The translations under genes and the position numbers were made by a program. Of a stretch of DNA of 64,000 nucleotides, positions 1 through 8,700 are shown in pieces; positions within the stretch are counted from its first letter, which is position 1, and each line of letters starts with the position of its first letter. Where the stretch lies: the NCBI RefSeq assembly GCF_022478115.1, contig NZ_JAKGSC010000004.1, positions 91,161-155,160 on the forward strand, read 5' to 3'. Origin of the DNA: Tenacibaculum aquimarinum (lineage in GTDB: Bacteria > Bacteroidota > Bacteroidia > Flavobacteriales > Flavobacteriaceae). The notes beneath the pieces are model-generated. The model saw nothing but the letters and a program-made list of their open reading frames with translations, had not been told where the DNA came from and ran no database searches.

Positions 1-1582
1 CCATAATAGTTTTACGTAACATATATAAACCAGCTGCAGGTTTTGTGTATGCATTTGGTCCAAATTGTTTTACGTAATCTCCTTGAGACATAATAGGAGA
101 GATGTTAGATTGATCTCCACCCATATATCTTGTAATTTCTTTTGCCGGGTTAGAAGCAAATAATACAGGATCATATACATCTTCAGCTAAAATTTCAACA
201 AAAGAGTTTAAACCTTCATCCATCCAAGTCCATTGTCTTTCATCAGAATTTACAATCATTGGGAAAAAGTTGTGACCAACTTCGTGTACAATAACTCCAA
301 TCATTCCTTTTTTAGTTCTGTCTGAATAAGTTCCGTCTGGATTTGGTCTACCAAAGTTGAAACAAATCATTGGGTATTCCATTCCTTGTCTTTCTGAGTG
401 TACAGAAATTGCTTTAGAATACGGATAATCGAAAGTTAATTTAGAATATTCTACTAAAGTAGTAGCAACTGCTCTTGTAGAATGCTCCTCCCATAAAGGA
501 TTTCCTTCTTTTGGGTATAATGAAATAGCCATTACTGTTTTACCATTAACGTTAGTTGCCATTGCATCCCAAATATATTTTCTTGATGAAGCAAAAGCAT
601 AATCACGTACGTTTTTAGCTTTAAAGTGCCAAGTTTTTGTTTTTGTAGAACGCCCTTTTTCTGCTACTTCAGCTTCTGCTTGGGTAACAATCATTACTGG
701 GTTTTTAAAAGATTTTCTTGCTTGTTCAAAACGTTTACGTTGTGTTTTTGTTAAAACATCTTTTTCGTTTTGTAATTCTCCTGTTGCTTCTGTAATATGA
801 TCTGCAGGAACAGTAAGTTTAACATCGTAATCTCCAAATTCTAAAGCAAATTCAGAACGACCCCAAAACTGCATGTTTTGCCATCCTTCTACATTGTCAT
901 AAACTGCTAAACGTGGAAAGAATTGAGCAATTGTGTAGTTTTTATTTCCGTCAGGAAATGTTTCTAACCCAGAACGTCCTCCGTCTACATTAATATCGTT
1001 AATTAAATAATTCCACTTAATTCTGAATTTAAAAGTACTTCCAGAAGCTAATGGGCTTGGTAAATTAATACGCATCATTGTACGATTAATTGTATGAGAT
1101 AAATCTCTACCATCTGCATGTTTAACTGCTTCAATTTTAAAACCAAAGTCTTTAGCTTTACCCATGTTAGTTGACACAAACTGGTCTGGTGTTTGCCATC
1201 CGCTTGCGCCTTTAGATTGTGCTAATGGAGTTTTAGAATCTGGTGCACGCATATTTTGGTCTAACTGAACCCATAAATATTCTAATGCATCTTTAGAATT
1301 GTTGTGATAAGTAATTGTTTCATCACCATAAATCCTATCGTTTGCTTCGTCTAAACGAATGTCCATTACATAATCAACTTTTTGTTGTGTGTATTGGTGT
1401 CCTGGAGCTCCAGAAGCTGTACGTTGATCGTTTGGTGTTGGTAAAACGTCCTTTAATTGACGAAACTTGTTTTGATCTACTCTTGCATCTTGTGGCTGTT
1501 TTTCTTTTTTTGGTGCTTCTTGCGCTAAAGCGGAAGTAGAAACAAAAAGAACAGCTAGCAATAGCGTTGCTAATTTTCTCAT
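1..1582 (-). CDS. M1 family metallopeptidase (partial, C-terminus outside window)
   Basis: Zinc aminopeptidase-like protein of the M1 (gluzincin) family, exported to the periplasm or surface. The first 527 residues are visible; the rest lies left of the window. It starts at ATG 1582 with a signal peptide (MRKLATLLLAVLFVSTSALA) and carries HEVGH at about residue 433 followed 18 residues later by Glu in WTWMDEGLNS, the HExxH-x18-E zinc site. It is a close paralogue of the next gene upstream (1747-3876), sharing long runs including the zinc site, so the pair looks like a tandem duplication. A terminator separates them. The Bacteroidota members are annotated as M1 peptidases, but their natural substrates are not established. 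Confidence 0.9.
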   Translation of the reverse strand, partial: MRKLATLLLAVLFVSTSALAQEAPKKEKQPQDARVDQNKFRQLKDVLPTPNDQRTASGAPGHQYTQQKVDYVMDIRLDEANDRIYGDETITYHNNSKDALEYLWVQLDQNMRAPDSKTPLAQSKGASGWQTPDQFVSTNMGKAKDFGFKIEAVKHADGRDLSHTINRTMMRINLPSPLASGSTFKFRIKWNYLINDINVDGGRSGLETFPDGNKNYTIAQFFPRLAVYDNVEGWQNMQFWGRSEFALEFGDYDVKLTVPADHITEATGELQNEKDVLTKTQRKRFEQARKSFKNPVMIVTQAEAEVAEKGRSTKTKTWHFKAKNVRDYAFASSRKYIWDAMATNVNGKTVMAISLYPKEGNPLWEEHSTRAVATTLVEYSKLTFDYPYSKAISVHSERQGMEYPMICFNFGRPNPDGTYSDRTKKGMIGVIVHEVGHNFFPMIVNSDERQWTWMDEGLNSFVEILAEDVYDPVLFASNPAKEITRYMGGDQSNISPIMSQGDYVKQFGPNAYTKPAAGLYMLRKTIM

Positions 1583-1700
1583 TTAGTTATAGTTTGAATT
1601 ATTTTAATAATAGGCTGAAAATTACGGATTAATCAGCAGTTTTAAGTGTCAGTTGTTAAAATTTTAACAAACCTTTAAGTTTTTTTTAAATTGATGGCAT

Positions 1701-1735
1701 AAAAAAAAGCGATACCTCTCGATATCGCTTTTTGT
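1701..1735 (-). terminator. Rho-independent terminator after the second M1 peptidase
   Basis: Arms AAGCGATA (1707-1714) and TATCGCTT (1723-1730) flank an 8-base loop, with an A run at 1701-1708 that reads as a U tract on the minus strand. It lies just below the stop of the 1747-3876 gene. Confidence 0.85.
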
Positions 1736-1746
1736 AAAAGTCTTGC

Positions 1747-3876
1747 TTAACCTTTTACTTTATTTTTAAATTTATCAAATTTATTTGTTGTTTCCTTTGG
1801 CCAGCTATTATTAGAAGTGTCTACATCTGCAGTTTCTAAATCTGGATCAATAGTAATTTTAGAAATTTCTTTATTTGAAGAAAAAACTTTCGTTATTTCC
1901 TTATCATTAAGTCTCCAAATTTGAGCTGGATAAACTTTTCTTTCCGTTGTTCCATCTTTATAATCAAACTTTACAATAATTGGCATTACTAAACCTCCTG
2001 GTTTTTCGTACGTAATTTCATAATGATATTTAGAGTCAGCATTTTTTCCTGCTCCAAAACCTAAACCTGCTGTTGTGTCTTCAATAAAATCGACATTATT
2101 TCCATTTGGTTTAGTGTGGAATTTTTTAACACCTTTTATACCAATATCAGTTACATCAGTTGTGTAAAACCATCCTCTCCAAAACCAATCTAAATCTACA
2201 CCAGAAGCGTCTTCCATAGTCCTAAAGAAATCTGCAGGAGTTGGGTGTTTAAACATCCATCTTTGTGAGTATGTTTTAAAAGCGTGGTCAAATAATTCTG
2301 GCCCCATAATAGTTTCACGTAAAATCCATAATGCAGTTGCTGGTTTTCCGTAGGCATTGCTACCAAAACTGTACACATTATCTCCTTTAGACATAATTGG
2401 CGCTATTTTAGATTGATCTCCACTCATATAACGTACAATGTTTTTTGGATAACCTCTTGTAATAGGGAAGTCTTTGTCATACGCTAACTCCGCTAACATT
2501 TCCATATAAGAATTTAAACCTTCGTCCATCCAAGTCCATTGTCTTTCATCAGAATTTACAATCATTGGGAAAAAGTTATGTCCAACTTCATGTATGGTAA
2601 CTTTTATCATTCTGTATTTTGTTCTGTCTGAATAAGTTCCATCTGCATTTGGTCTTCCTGGATTGAAACAAATTTGTGGATATTCCATTCCCATTTGTCC
2701 ATCTACAGAAATCGCTTTGTGATACGGATAATCAAATGTGTATTTAGAATATGTTTTTAAAGTTTGTGCAGTTGCTCTGGTAGAATGTTCTCCGTATAAA
2801 GGATTTGCTTCTTTAGAATATAAAGATTCTGCCATAACAGTTCTTCCGTTTATATTTACTGCCATTGCATCAAAAATAAATTTTCTTGATGTTGCAAACG
2901 CATAATCTCTTACGTTTTCTGCAATAAATTTCCAGGTTTTAGTTCCTTTAGCTTTGCTTTTTTCAATTTTTGTAGCTTCTTCTTGTGTTCTAATAATAAC
3001 AGGATTGTCAAATGTTTTTCTTGCTTCAGCAAAACGTTTTAATTCTGTTTTAGAAAAAACTTCTTTTCTGTTTTGTAAAACACCTGTTGCACCTAGCATA
3101 TGATCAGAAGGAACAGTAATATTTACCTTAAAATCTCCAAATTCTAGAGCGAATTCACTTCTTCCCCAGAATTGATCATTCTGCCAACCTTCAACATTAT
3201 CATATACACACATTCTAGGATAAAACTGTGCAATTACATAATTGTTGTTTCCGTTTTCTGTAAAATGCTCGAAACCAGATCTACCACCTTGTGTTCTGTG
3301 GTTGTTAATATTGTACCACCAAGAAATATTGAATGAAAATTTTTCTCCCGCTGCTAATGGTTTTGGCAAGTTAATACGCATCATTGTTTGGTTAATGGTG
3401 TGCGATAAATTACTTCCATCAGTATTTGTTACTCCTGTAATATTGAAACCACCTTCAAAAGGCTCAGAAGGATAAGCTCTATCAAATCTACTTTTAGATA
3501 ACTTCTTTCTTATTTTACTTGGCTGAATATCTGGAGTTTTAGAGTCTTTTGCTCTCATATTTTGGTCTAATTGAACCCATAAATATGTTAATTCATCTTT
3601 AGAATTATTATGGTACAAAATAGTTTCGTTACCTGTAATTTTTTGGTTATCGTCATCTAAAACAATATCCATTACATAATCAACCTTTTGTTGTGTATAG
3701 TTTACACCAGGCGCACCAGAAGCAGTTCTTTGGCTGTTTGGTGTTGCCAATTCGTCTTTAAGTTGTTTAAACTTATTCTGATTTGTATGGCCTTGTTTTG
3801 TAATTGTTTTTTCTTGGGCAATTGTAGAAGCTCCAATAAAAAAAACACTTAATAAGAATAGTGTTATTTTTTTCAT
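1747..3876 (-). CDS. M1 family metallopeptidase, complete paralogue
   Basis: Exported M1 zinc metallopeptidase of 709 residues. The open frame runs nine codons further upstream, but the ATG at 3876 gives a clean signal peptide (MKKITLFLLSVFFIGASTIA) and is chosen. HEVGH lies at about residue 429 and the third zinc ligand is the Glu of WTWMDEGLNS, giving HExxH-x18-E. The N-terminal half is the beta-rich M1 domain, and the region after about residue 520 is the helical C-terminal part with a tail rich in Lys and Asp. It is not lipidated. Its neighbour at 1-1582 is a paralogue with the same architecture, and a DUF6702 gene lies upstream, a pairing I recall from other Flavobacteriaceae. Confidence 0.92.
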   Translation of the reverse strand: MKKITLFLLSVFFIGASTIAQEKTITKQGHTNQNKFKQLKDELATPNSQRTASGAPGVNYTQQKVDYVMDIVLDDDNQKITGNETILYHNNSKDELTYLWVQLDQNMRAKDSKTPDIQPSKIRKKLSKSRFDRAYPSEPFEGGFNITGVTNTDGSNLSHTINQTMMRINLPKPLAAGEKFSFNISWWYNINNHRTQGGRSGFEHFTENGNNNYVIAQFYPRMCVYDNVEGWQNDQFWGRSEFALEFGDFKVNITVPSDHMLGATGVLQNRKEVFSKTELKRFAEARKTFDNPVIIRTQEEATKIEKSKAKGTKTWKFIAENVRDYAFATSRKFIFDAMAVNINGRTVMAESLYSKEANPLYGEHSTRATAQTLKTYSKYTFDYPYHKAISVDGQMGMEYPQICFNPGRPNADGTYSDRTKYRMIKVTIHEVGHNFFPMIVNSDERQWTWMDEGLNSYMEMLAELAYDKDFPITRGYPKNIVRYMSGDQSKIAPIMSKGDNVYSFGSNAYGKPATALWILRETIMGPELFDHAFKTYSQRWMFKHPTPADFFRTMEDASGVDLDWFWRGWFYTTDVTDIGIKGVKKFHTKPNGNNVDFIEDTTAGLGFGAGKNADSKYHYEITYEKPGGLVMPIIVKFDYKDGTTERKVYPAQIWRLNDKEITKVFSSNKEISKITIDPDLETADVDTSNNSWPKETTNKFDKFKNKVKG

Positions 3877-3937
3877 TTGTACGAAATTTGAATTAGCGTA
3901 CAAATTAAGAATAAGTCAGTAGAAAAGTTAAAAAGTG

Positions 3938-4429
3938 TTAAAACTTTAACAAACCTTTATCATTTTTTTTGGTCAACATTTTACTGATATTTTTTCCGTT
4001 TACTTTCGCTTTAATTAAGTTTTGCTGATCCGGAAATTGTTTTACTAATATTGTACTAGTTATTTCTAAAGAAGAAACTTCAGTAATTTTTTCTATTTCT
4101 AAGTAAAAGTAAACAATGTCTCCATCGTATTCTTTTCCAATAAAATTAAATGTTTTATCAATATTATTAACTTTTACCTTTAGGTGATTTTTCACATATT
4201 TTTCAAAATATTCATCAACATTTTTAGGCTCCTTTTCTGTGGTAAGTTGTAAATCTACATTATAATCTTTGTTTATGGCAAGCTCAATATCGTCCATAAA
4301 AACATTGGTAATTAATTGAACTGATTGTGCTTCTTTATTAAATTCTACTTGAGTTAAACTTAAATAGTATTTATGTACCGAAAATGAAAGTAGTGGAAGT
4401 AAAACAAAAAGGGTGATTATTTTTTTCAT
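3938..4429 (-). CDS. DUF6702 family secreted protein
   Basis: A 163-residue protein with a short N-terminal signal (MKKIITLFVLLPLLSFSVHK) and a conserved opening HKYYLSLTQVEFN followed by a predicted beta-rich domain. This fits the DUF6702 family, which in Flavobacteriaceae often sits beside an M1 metallopeptidase as it does here. No catalytic motif is visible, and its function is unknown. The gap to the M1 gene start is about 60 bases with no terminator, so the two may be cotranscribed. The family name is from recognition of the N-terminal motif and context. Confidence 0.75.
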   Translation of the reverse strand: MKKIITLFVLLPLLSFSVHKYYLSLTQVEFNKEAQSVQLITNVFMDDIELAINKDYNVDLQLTTEKEPKNVDEYFEKYVKNHLKVKVNNIDKTFNFIGKEYDGDIVYFYLEIEKITEVSSLEITSTILVKQFPDQQNLIKAKVNGKNISKMLTKKNDKGLLKF

Positions 4430-4462
4430 AGTTTGAATAAAGTCAAATATTGCGCCAAAGTA

Positions 4463-5230
4463 CTAATTATATTTTTTAGGATTTAGTTTTTTAAATTTTT
4501 CAGATTTATCTTGTAAAAAATGCGCCATTGAAATTTGATCTTTAAAAAAAAGTGAATTAAAATCTTTGTCTTCTTCGCAATACGAAACAAAAAGGTACGT
4601 GTCTTCGTTTAAAATTTTTAATTCTTGATTTATATAAAGTTTATAATTGTTAAATAAACGCAATATTCTTTTTTCCTTATCCTCAATAACTTTTAATTTC
4701 TTCAATTTTTTAGTGCGTCCAGAAATCCAATTTAATAAAGGGTCAATTGGTATTCCGCCAGAACTGGTAGTAGCTGTATGCAACCTTCTTTCTGCTACTG
4801 TTAAAATTCTTGAGCCAGCATAAGGCAAGTTTAAAGATTCTGCGCTAACTTCTTCTTTTATTTTAACATCATTCACATCAGTTTCTATGTAGCCCAGAAA
4901 GTTATTCTTTCTTAGCTTAACTTCATCAAGTTCAATTGGGGTTTTAATAAGTGTTATCTTATTCTTTTGAATACCAAAATGATCAAGAGTAATTACCCAA
5001 ATTTTTGTTTCATAACCAAGAAACGAAATTTTTATTGAATCTTTTGGTTGGGCAAAAATCCTAAATTCACCGTTATTATTACTTAAAGTTCCTTGACCAG
5101 TGTTTAAATTGATTATATGTGCATTATTAATTCTCTTAACTGCATCTAAAGTTGTTCCGTATAGCGCTTTTCTTTCTTGGGAAGAAAGTGATAACGTACT
5201 TAAAAGAAAAATAAAGAGTAATTTTTTCAA
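4463..5230 (-). CDS. Carboxypeptidase-regulatory-like domain protein, paralogue 3 of 3
   Basis: A 255-residue secreted protein with a signal peptide, then a carboxypeptidase-D regulatory-like beta-sandwich at about 20-100 (tract HIINLNTGQGTLSNNNGEFR), then a helical C-terminal part ending in basic residues. The same plan is seen in the next two genes upstream. The regulatory-like domain is usually a non-enzymatic surface or plug module in Bacteroidota. Translation appears to start at TTG 5230, whose bases overlap the TGA stop of the gene before it (TTGA), so termination-reinitiation coupling is likely. Its C-terminal half diverges most from the other two copies. Function is unknown. Confidence 0.75.
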   Translation of the reverse strand: MKKLLFIFLLSTLSLSSQERKALYGTTLDAVKRINNAHIINLNTGQGTLSNNNGEFRIFAQPKDSIKISFLGYETKIWVITLDHFGIQKNKITLIKTPIELDEVKLRKNNFLGYIETDVNDVKIKEEVSAESLNLPYAGSRILTVAERRLHTATTSSGGIPIDPLLNWISGRTKKLKKLKVIEDKEKRILRLFNNYKLYINQELKILNEDTYLFVSYCEEDKDFNSLFFKDQISMAHFLQDKSEKFKKLNPKKYN

Positions 5231-6024
5231 TCTTGTTTATTTATAATTTTTAAATACTCAACATGTTCTTGTTTTAGTATTTCAATAACCTTTAAATGAT
5301 TTCCTTTCTTGTATAAATTTTCAATACCTAAAGGATTGCAATATTCTAAAAAATGATAATATCTTTCAACAGGAATTTTTAATTCTTCAAAGAAAAATTG
5401 CTCGCCAAAGTTATTTAAAATTTTTGCTGGAAACGATTTTTTAAAAGCTAAATCTCTACGCAATGCCCATAATCTTTCTGAATACTTAAAAGGCATTCCA
5501 ATTGAAGCTCCAGCTCCAGCAAAGGCTTTTGTTGGATCAGATTCTACAATATGTGGCCTAACTCTTTCGTCAATATGGTCATCTTTAGTTGGTGCACTCA
5601 TATCAATTTTAGAAAAATCCATTAATTTTTCTAATGCTTCAGCTTTTTTATCTCTTGGTGTTTTGTTTATGTCAGAAGTTATATTGCCTAATAAATCGGT
5701 CTTTTTTACATGAACTTCGTCTAATTCATATACTTTTTTATCAATAAAAATATGCAAATCATTAAAGCCAAAACTAACCTTGTTTACTTTATATAATTTG
5801 GTATAATATTGTATAGAAGTAACTTTAAGTGAGTCTCCAATTTTAGCAAAAATTCTAAAATTACCATTAATATCGGTATAAGTTGCTTGTTTAGTTTGCA
5901 TGTTAATTACATGTACGTTTCTTATTACATTAATAGAGTCTGAAACTTTACCGTACAAGGTTTTTCTTTCTTGTGCAGAGAGTGAAATTGTACTTAAAAT
6001 AAAAAGAAGTAATAGTTTTTTCAA
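5227..6024 (-). CDS. Carboxypeptidase-regulatory-like domain protein, paralogue 2 of 3
   Basis: A 265-residue secreted protein: signal peptide (MKKLLLLFILSTISLSAQ), regulatory-like beta-sandwich to about residue 105 (VHVINMQTKQATYTDINGNF), then a C-terminal region with YYHFLEYC and a KIINKQD end that closely matches paralogue 1. It starts at TTG 6024 inside a TTGA overlap with the stop of the upstream gene, and its own TGA overlaps the next TTG. The three genes form one tightly coupled operon. No enzyme motif is visible and no function is known; a role at the cell surface is inferred only from the signal peptide and domain type. Confidence 0.75.
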   Translation of the reverse strand: MKKLLLLFILSTISLSAQERKTLYGKVSDSINVIRNVHVINMQTKQATYTDINGNFRIFAKIGDSLKVTSIQYYTKLYKVNKVSFGFNDLHIFIDKKVYELDEVHVKKTDLLGNITSDINKTPRDKKAEALEKLMDFSKIDMSAPTKDDHIDERVRPHIVESDPTKAFAGAGASIGMPFKYSERLWALRRDLAFKKSFPAKILNNFGEQFFFEELKIPVERYYHFLEYCNPLGIENLYKKGNHLKVIEILKQEHVEYLKIINKQD

Positions 6025-6773
6025 TCTTGTTTTTTTATAATTTCATGATAGCTAATGCTTTCTTCTTGAAAGATACGTATTAATTCAAGGAAGTTTTCAT
6101 TTTTATAAAGGTTTTCGGTATTCTTATAAGAACAATAATCTAGAAAATGATAATAATTTTCTTTTGGTATTTTTAATTGGTTGAAGAAAAAATCTTCGCC
6201 CAAAATTGCAAGTAACCTTTTTGGAAAACGCTCTTTAAATAGTATTTCATTTCTAATTTGTTGCTTTTTATTCGATTTTGGAAATGTAGCTTTTACACCT
6301 GTTAAAGAGAGCTGAAGCCATCCTTTTTCTTTAGATCTTAAATATTCTAAATCTTTATTAAGTCTTGTTGTAAAATCATTCATTAAGATGGCTACTTTAT
6401 CTTCTGGCACTTTATTGATGTCCAAATCTAAAGAACCGCTTAAATTATGATTTTTTATAAGCACTTCTTCCAAAACAAAATTCATTGCTTCTAATTCTAT
6501 TTTTACAACATTACTGTTTACGTTTGTTACTTTATATATTTTTGATGCATAACCGATAGATGAAATTCTTAAACTATCATTCTGTTTGGCTAAAATTTTA
6601 AAAAGACCTTCAGCATTAGAATAAGTACCTTGTTTGGTATTTAGGTTTAATACATTCACATTTTCTAAAGAAGTAGTAAAATTGGTGATTTTACCTTGAA
6701 AAAACGTTCTTTTTTCTTGAGAAAAAAAGGTAGTTGAATACAGTAATATATTTAAGAGTAAAATTTTTTTCAT
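6021..6773 (-). CDS. Carboxypeptidase-regulatory-like domain protein, paralogue 1 of 3
   Basis: First gene of the three-paralogue operon, 250 residues. The frame is open upstream to 6890, but ATG 6773 gives a standard signal peptide (MKKILLLNILLYSTTFFSQ) and the upstream part overlaps the pepE start region, so 6773 is chosen. The regulatory-like domain occupies about 20-105, and the C-terminal part contains FPKRLLAILGEDFFFNQLKI and ends KKQD, matching paralogue 2. Unlike its two followers it has an ATG start. Function unknown. Confidence 0.78.
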   Translation of the reverse strand: MKKILLLNILLYSTTFFSQEKRTFFQGKITNFTTSLENVNVLNLNTKQGTYSNAEGLFKILAKQNDSLRISSIGYASKIYKVTNVNSNVVKIELEAMNFVLEEVLIKNHNLSGSLDLDINKVPEDKVAILMNDFTTRLNKDLEYLRSKEKGWLQLSLTGVKATFPKSNKKQQIRNEILFKERFPKRLLAILGEDFFFNQLKIPKENYYHFLDYCSYKNTENLYKNENFLELIRIFQEESISYHEIIKKQD

Positions 6774-6858
6774 TCGATAACTATCTACCACAAAGAAAAT
6801 AGAAAGTGTTCTTAAAAATGTTTTAAAGGATTTGTAAACTTTTGTTAATTTCGTGCTT

Positions 6859-7560
6859 ATGAAAAATTTACTAATTGCAAGTACATCCACAGTTCACGGA
6901 AGTGGATATTTAGCATATTTATTACCAACTTTAAAAGATTTTTTCTCGCAAACGGAAACCATTTTATTTATTCCATATGCGCGTCCAGGTGGAATTTCGT
7001 ATGATTATTATACAAAAATTGCAGCAAATGCTTTTGCTAAAATTGATAAAAAAGTGATTGGAATTCATCAGTTTGAAAATCCAAAGGAAGCTATAGAAAG
7101 TGCTGAAGGAATTTTTACAGGAGGCGGAAATACCTTTGAATTGGTAAATCAGTTGTATAAAAACGATGTCTTGTTAACTTTAAAACAAACTTTAGAACAC
7201 GGAACACCTTATTTAGGTACAAGTGCAGGAAGTAATATTTGTGGTGTAACTATGATGAACACTAACGATATGCCAATTGTGTATCCGCCAAGTTTTAACA
7301 CAATGGCGTTAATTCCTTTTAATATAAATGCGCATTATTTGGACCCGATTGAAGGTTCTACGCATATGGGAGAAACTCGTGAAACTCGAATTAAAGAGTA
7401 TCATGTATTTAACAAAACAGCTGTTTTAGGCTTGCGAGAAAGTTCTTGGTTAGAAGTTAAAAATGAAAAAATTACACTTCGTGGAAGTTTAACTGCACGT
7501 TTATTTCAACAAAACCAAAATCCAATTGAATTAGAAAGTGGAGTAGAAGTGGTTATTTAA
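6859..7560 (+). CDS. pepE: Dipeptidase E, alpha-aspartyl dipeptidase (peptidase S51)
   Basis: Cytosolic serine peptidase that cleaves dipeptides with N-terminal Asp. The frame can start at GTG 6853 or ATG 6859; the ATG gives MKNLLIASTSTVHG, typical of the family. Family marks seen are GIFTGGGNTFELVNQ, the nucleophile elbow YLGTSAGSNI with the catalytic Ser, and THMGETRETRIKEYH carrying the His-containing region. The 233-residue length is right for PepE. It converges on ribB and the two genes overlap by 4 bases at their 3' ends. It stands alone between two minus-strand operons. Confidence 0.93.
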   Translation: MKNLLIASTSTVHGSGYLAYLLPTLKDFFSQTETILFIPYARPGGISYDYYTKIAANAFAKIDKKVIGIHQFENPKEAIESAEGIFTGGGNTFELVNQLYKNDVLLTLKQTLEHGTPYLGTSAGSNICGVTMMNTNDMPIVYPPSFNTMALIPFNINAHYLDPIEGSTHMGETRETRIKEYHVFNKTAVLGLRESSWLEVKNEKITLRGSLTARLFQQNQNPIELESGVEVVI

Positions 7561-8699
7561 TATCCTACATAATCTACAATTTCTAAACCATAACCAATCA
7601 TACCAACACGTTTTGTTTGTTGTGAGTTAGATACTAAACGTAGTTTATGTAAGTTTAAATCGTGTAATATTTGTGCTCCAATACCAAAATCTTTATTGTC
7701 TAAATTAATGTTCGGAGCTTTTAATTCTCCTTTAGCTTGACTCTCTTTTAAAGCACTTAATCTATTTAATAAATTTAAAGATTGTACTTGTTGGTTGATA
7801 AATAAAATTGCGCCTTTTCCTTCGTCATTTATAAGCTTAAACATTTGGTCTAACTTCTTATCTGCATTATTGGTAAGTGTACCAAGAATGTCATTATTAA
7901 CTAATGTAGAATTTACACGTGTTAAAACAGGCTCATTAGTTGCCCAAGTTCCTTTAGTTAATGCTATATGTATTTGATTGTTAGTTGTTTGTTTGTAAGC
8001 TCTTAATCGAAAATCGCCAAAACGAGTTTGAATTGTAAAATCTTCTTTCTTTTCAATTAAAGAATCGTGTTCCATTCTGTAAGCCACTAAATCTTCAATA
8101 GAAACAATTTTTAAATCGAATTTTTCAGCAACTTTTAATAGCTGTGGTAAACGTGCCATTGTTCCGTCTTCATTCATAATCTCAACAATAACTCCAGCAG
8201 GTTGTAAGCCAGCCAAACGAGCAAAGTCTATTGCAGCTTCTGTGTGTCCTGTTCTTCTTAAAACACCACCATCTTTAGCTTTTAAAGGGAAAATATGTCC
8301 AGGTCTTGCTAAGTCAAATGGTTTTGTTTCTTTATTAGTTAAAGCTTGTATTGTTAAAGCCCTATCTGATGCAGAAATACCAGTTGTAACGCCTTTTCCA
8401 CGTAAATCTACAGAAACTGTAAATGCAGTTTCCATTGGGTCTGTATTGTTATTTACCATCATTCCCAATTCTAATTCTTTACACCTACTTTCAGTAAGTG
8501 GCGTACAAATTAAACCACGTCCATGTGTAGCCATAAAGTTTACCATTTCTGGTGTAACCATTTCTGCAGCAGCTAAAAAGTCTCCTTCATTTTCTCTGTC
8601 TTCATCATCAACAACAATAATTACTTTTCCATTTTTAATATCTTCAATGGCTTCTTTAATTGTGTTTAAATGTGTGTTTTTTTCTGTGGCTGTTGTCAT
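7557..8699 (-). CDS. ribB: 3,4-dihydroxy-2-butanone-4-phosphate synthase with degenerate GTP cyclohydrolase II domain
   Basis: Riboflavin synthesis: converts ribulose 5-phosphate to 3,4-dihydroxy-2-butanone 4-phosphate. The N-terminal half (about 1-205) has all the synthase signatures: DDEDRENEGDFLAAAE, TPLTESRCKELEL, GVTTGISASDRA, RPGHIFPLKAKDGG and RTGHTEAAIDFARLAG. The C-terminal half (about 210-380) aligns in position with GTP cyclohydrolase II, but the stretch that should hold the three zinc cysteines reads RVNSTLVNNDILGTLTNN, and the usual RQEGRG loop is absent. I infer that only the RibB activity remains and that a separate ribA lies elsewhere. It is the last gene of the lolA-lptF/G-ribB run, 1 base after the permease stop. 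Confidence 0.9.
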   Translation of the reverse strand: MTTATEKNTHLNTIKEAIEDIKNGKVIIVVDDEDRENEGDFLAAAEMVTPEMVNFMATHGRGLICTPLTESRCKELELGMMVNNNTDPMETAFTVSVDLRGKGVTTGISASDRALTIQALTNKETKPFDLARPGHIFPLKAKDGGVLRRTGHTEAAIDFARLAGLQPAGVIVEIMNEDGTMARLPQLLKVAEKFDLKIVSIEDLVAYRMEHDSLIEKKEDFTIQTRFGDFRLRAYKQTTNNQIHIALTKGTWATNEPVLTRVNSTLVNNDILGTLTNNADKKLDQMFKLINDEGKGAILFINQQVQSLNLLNRLSALKESQAKGELKAPNINLDNKDFGIGAQILHDLNLHKLRLVSNSQQTKRVGMIGYGLEIVDYVGY

Positions 8700-8700
8700 T

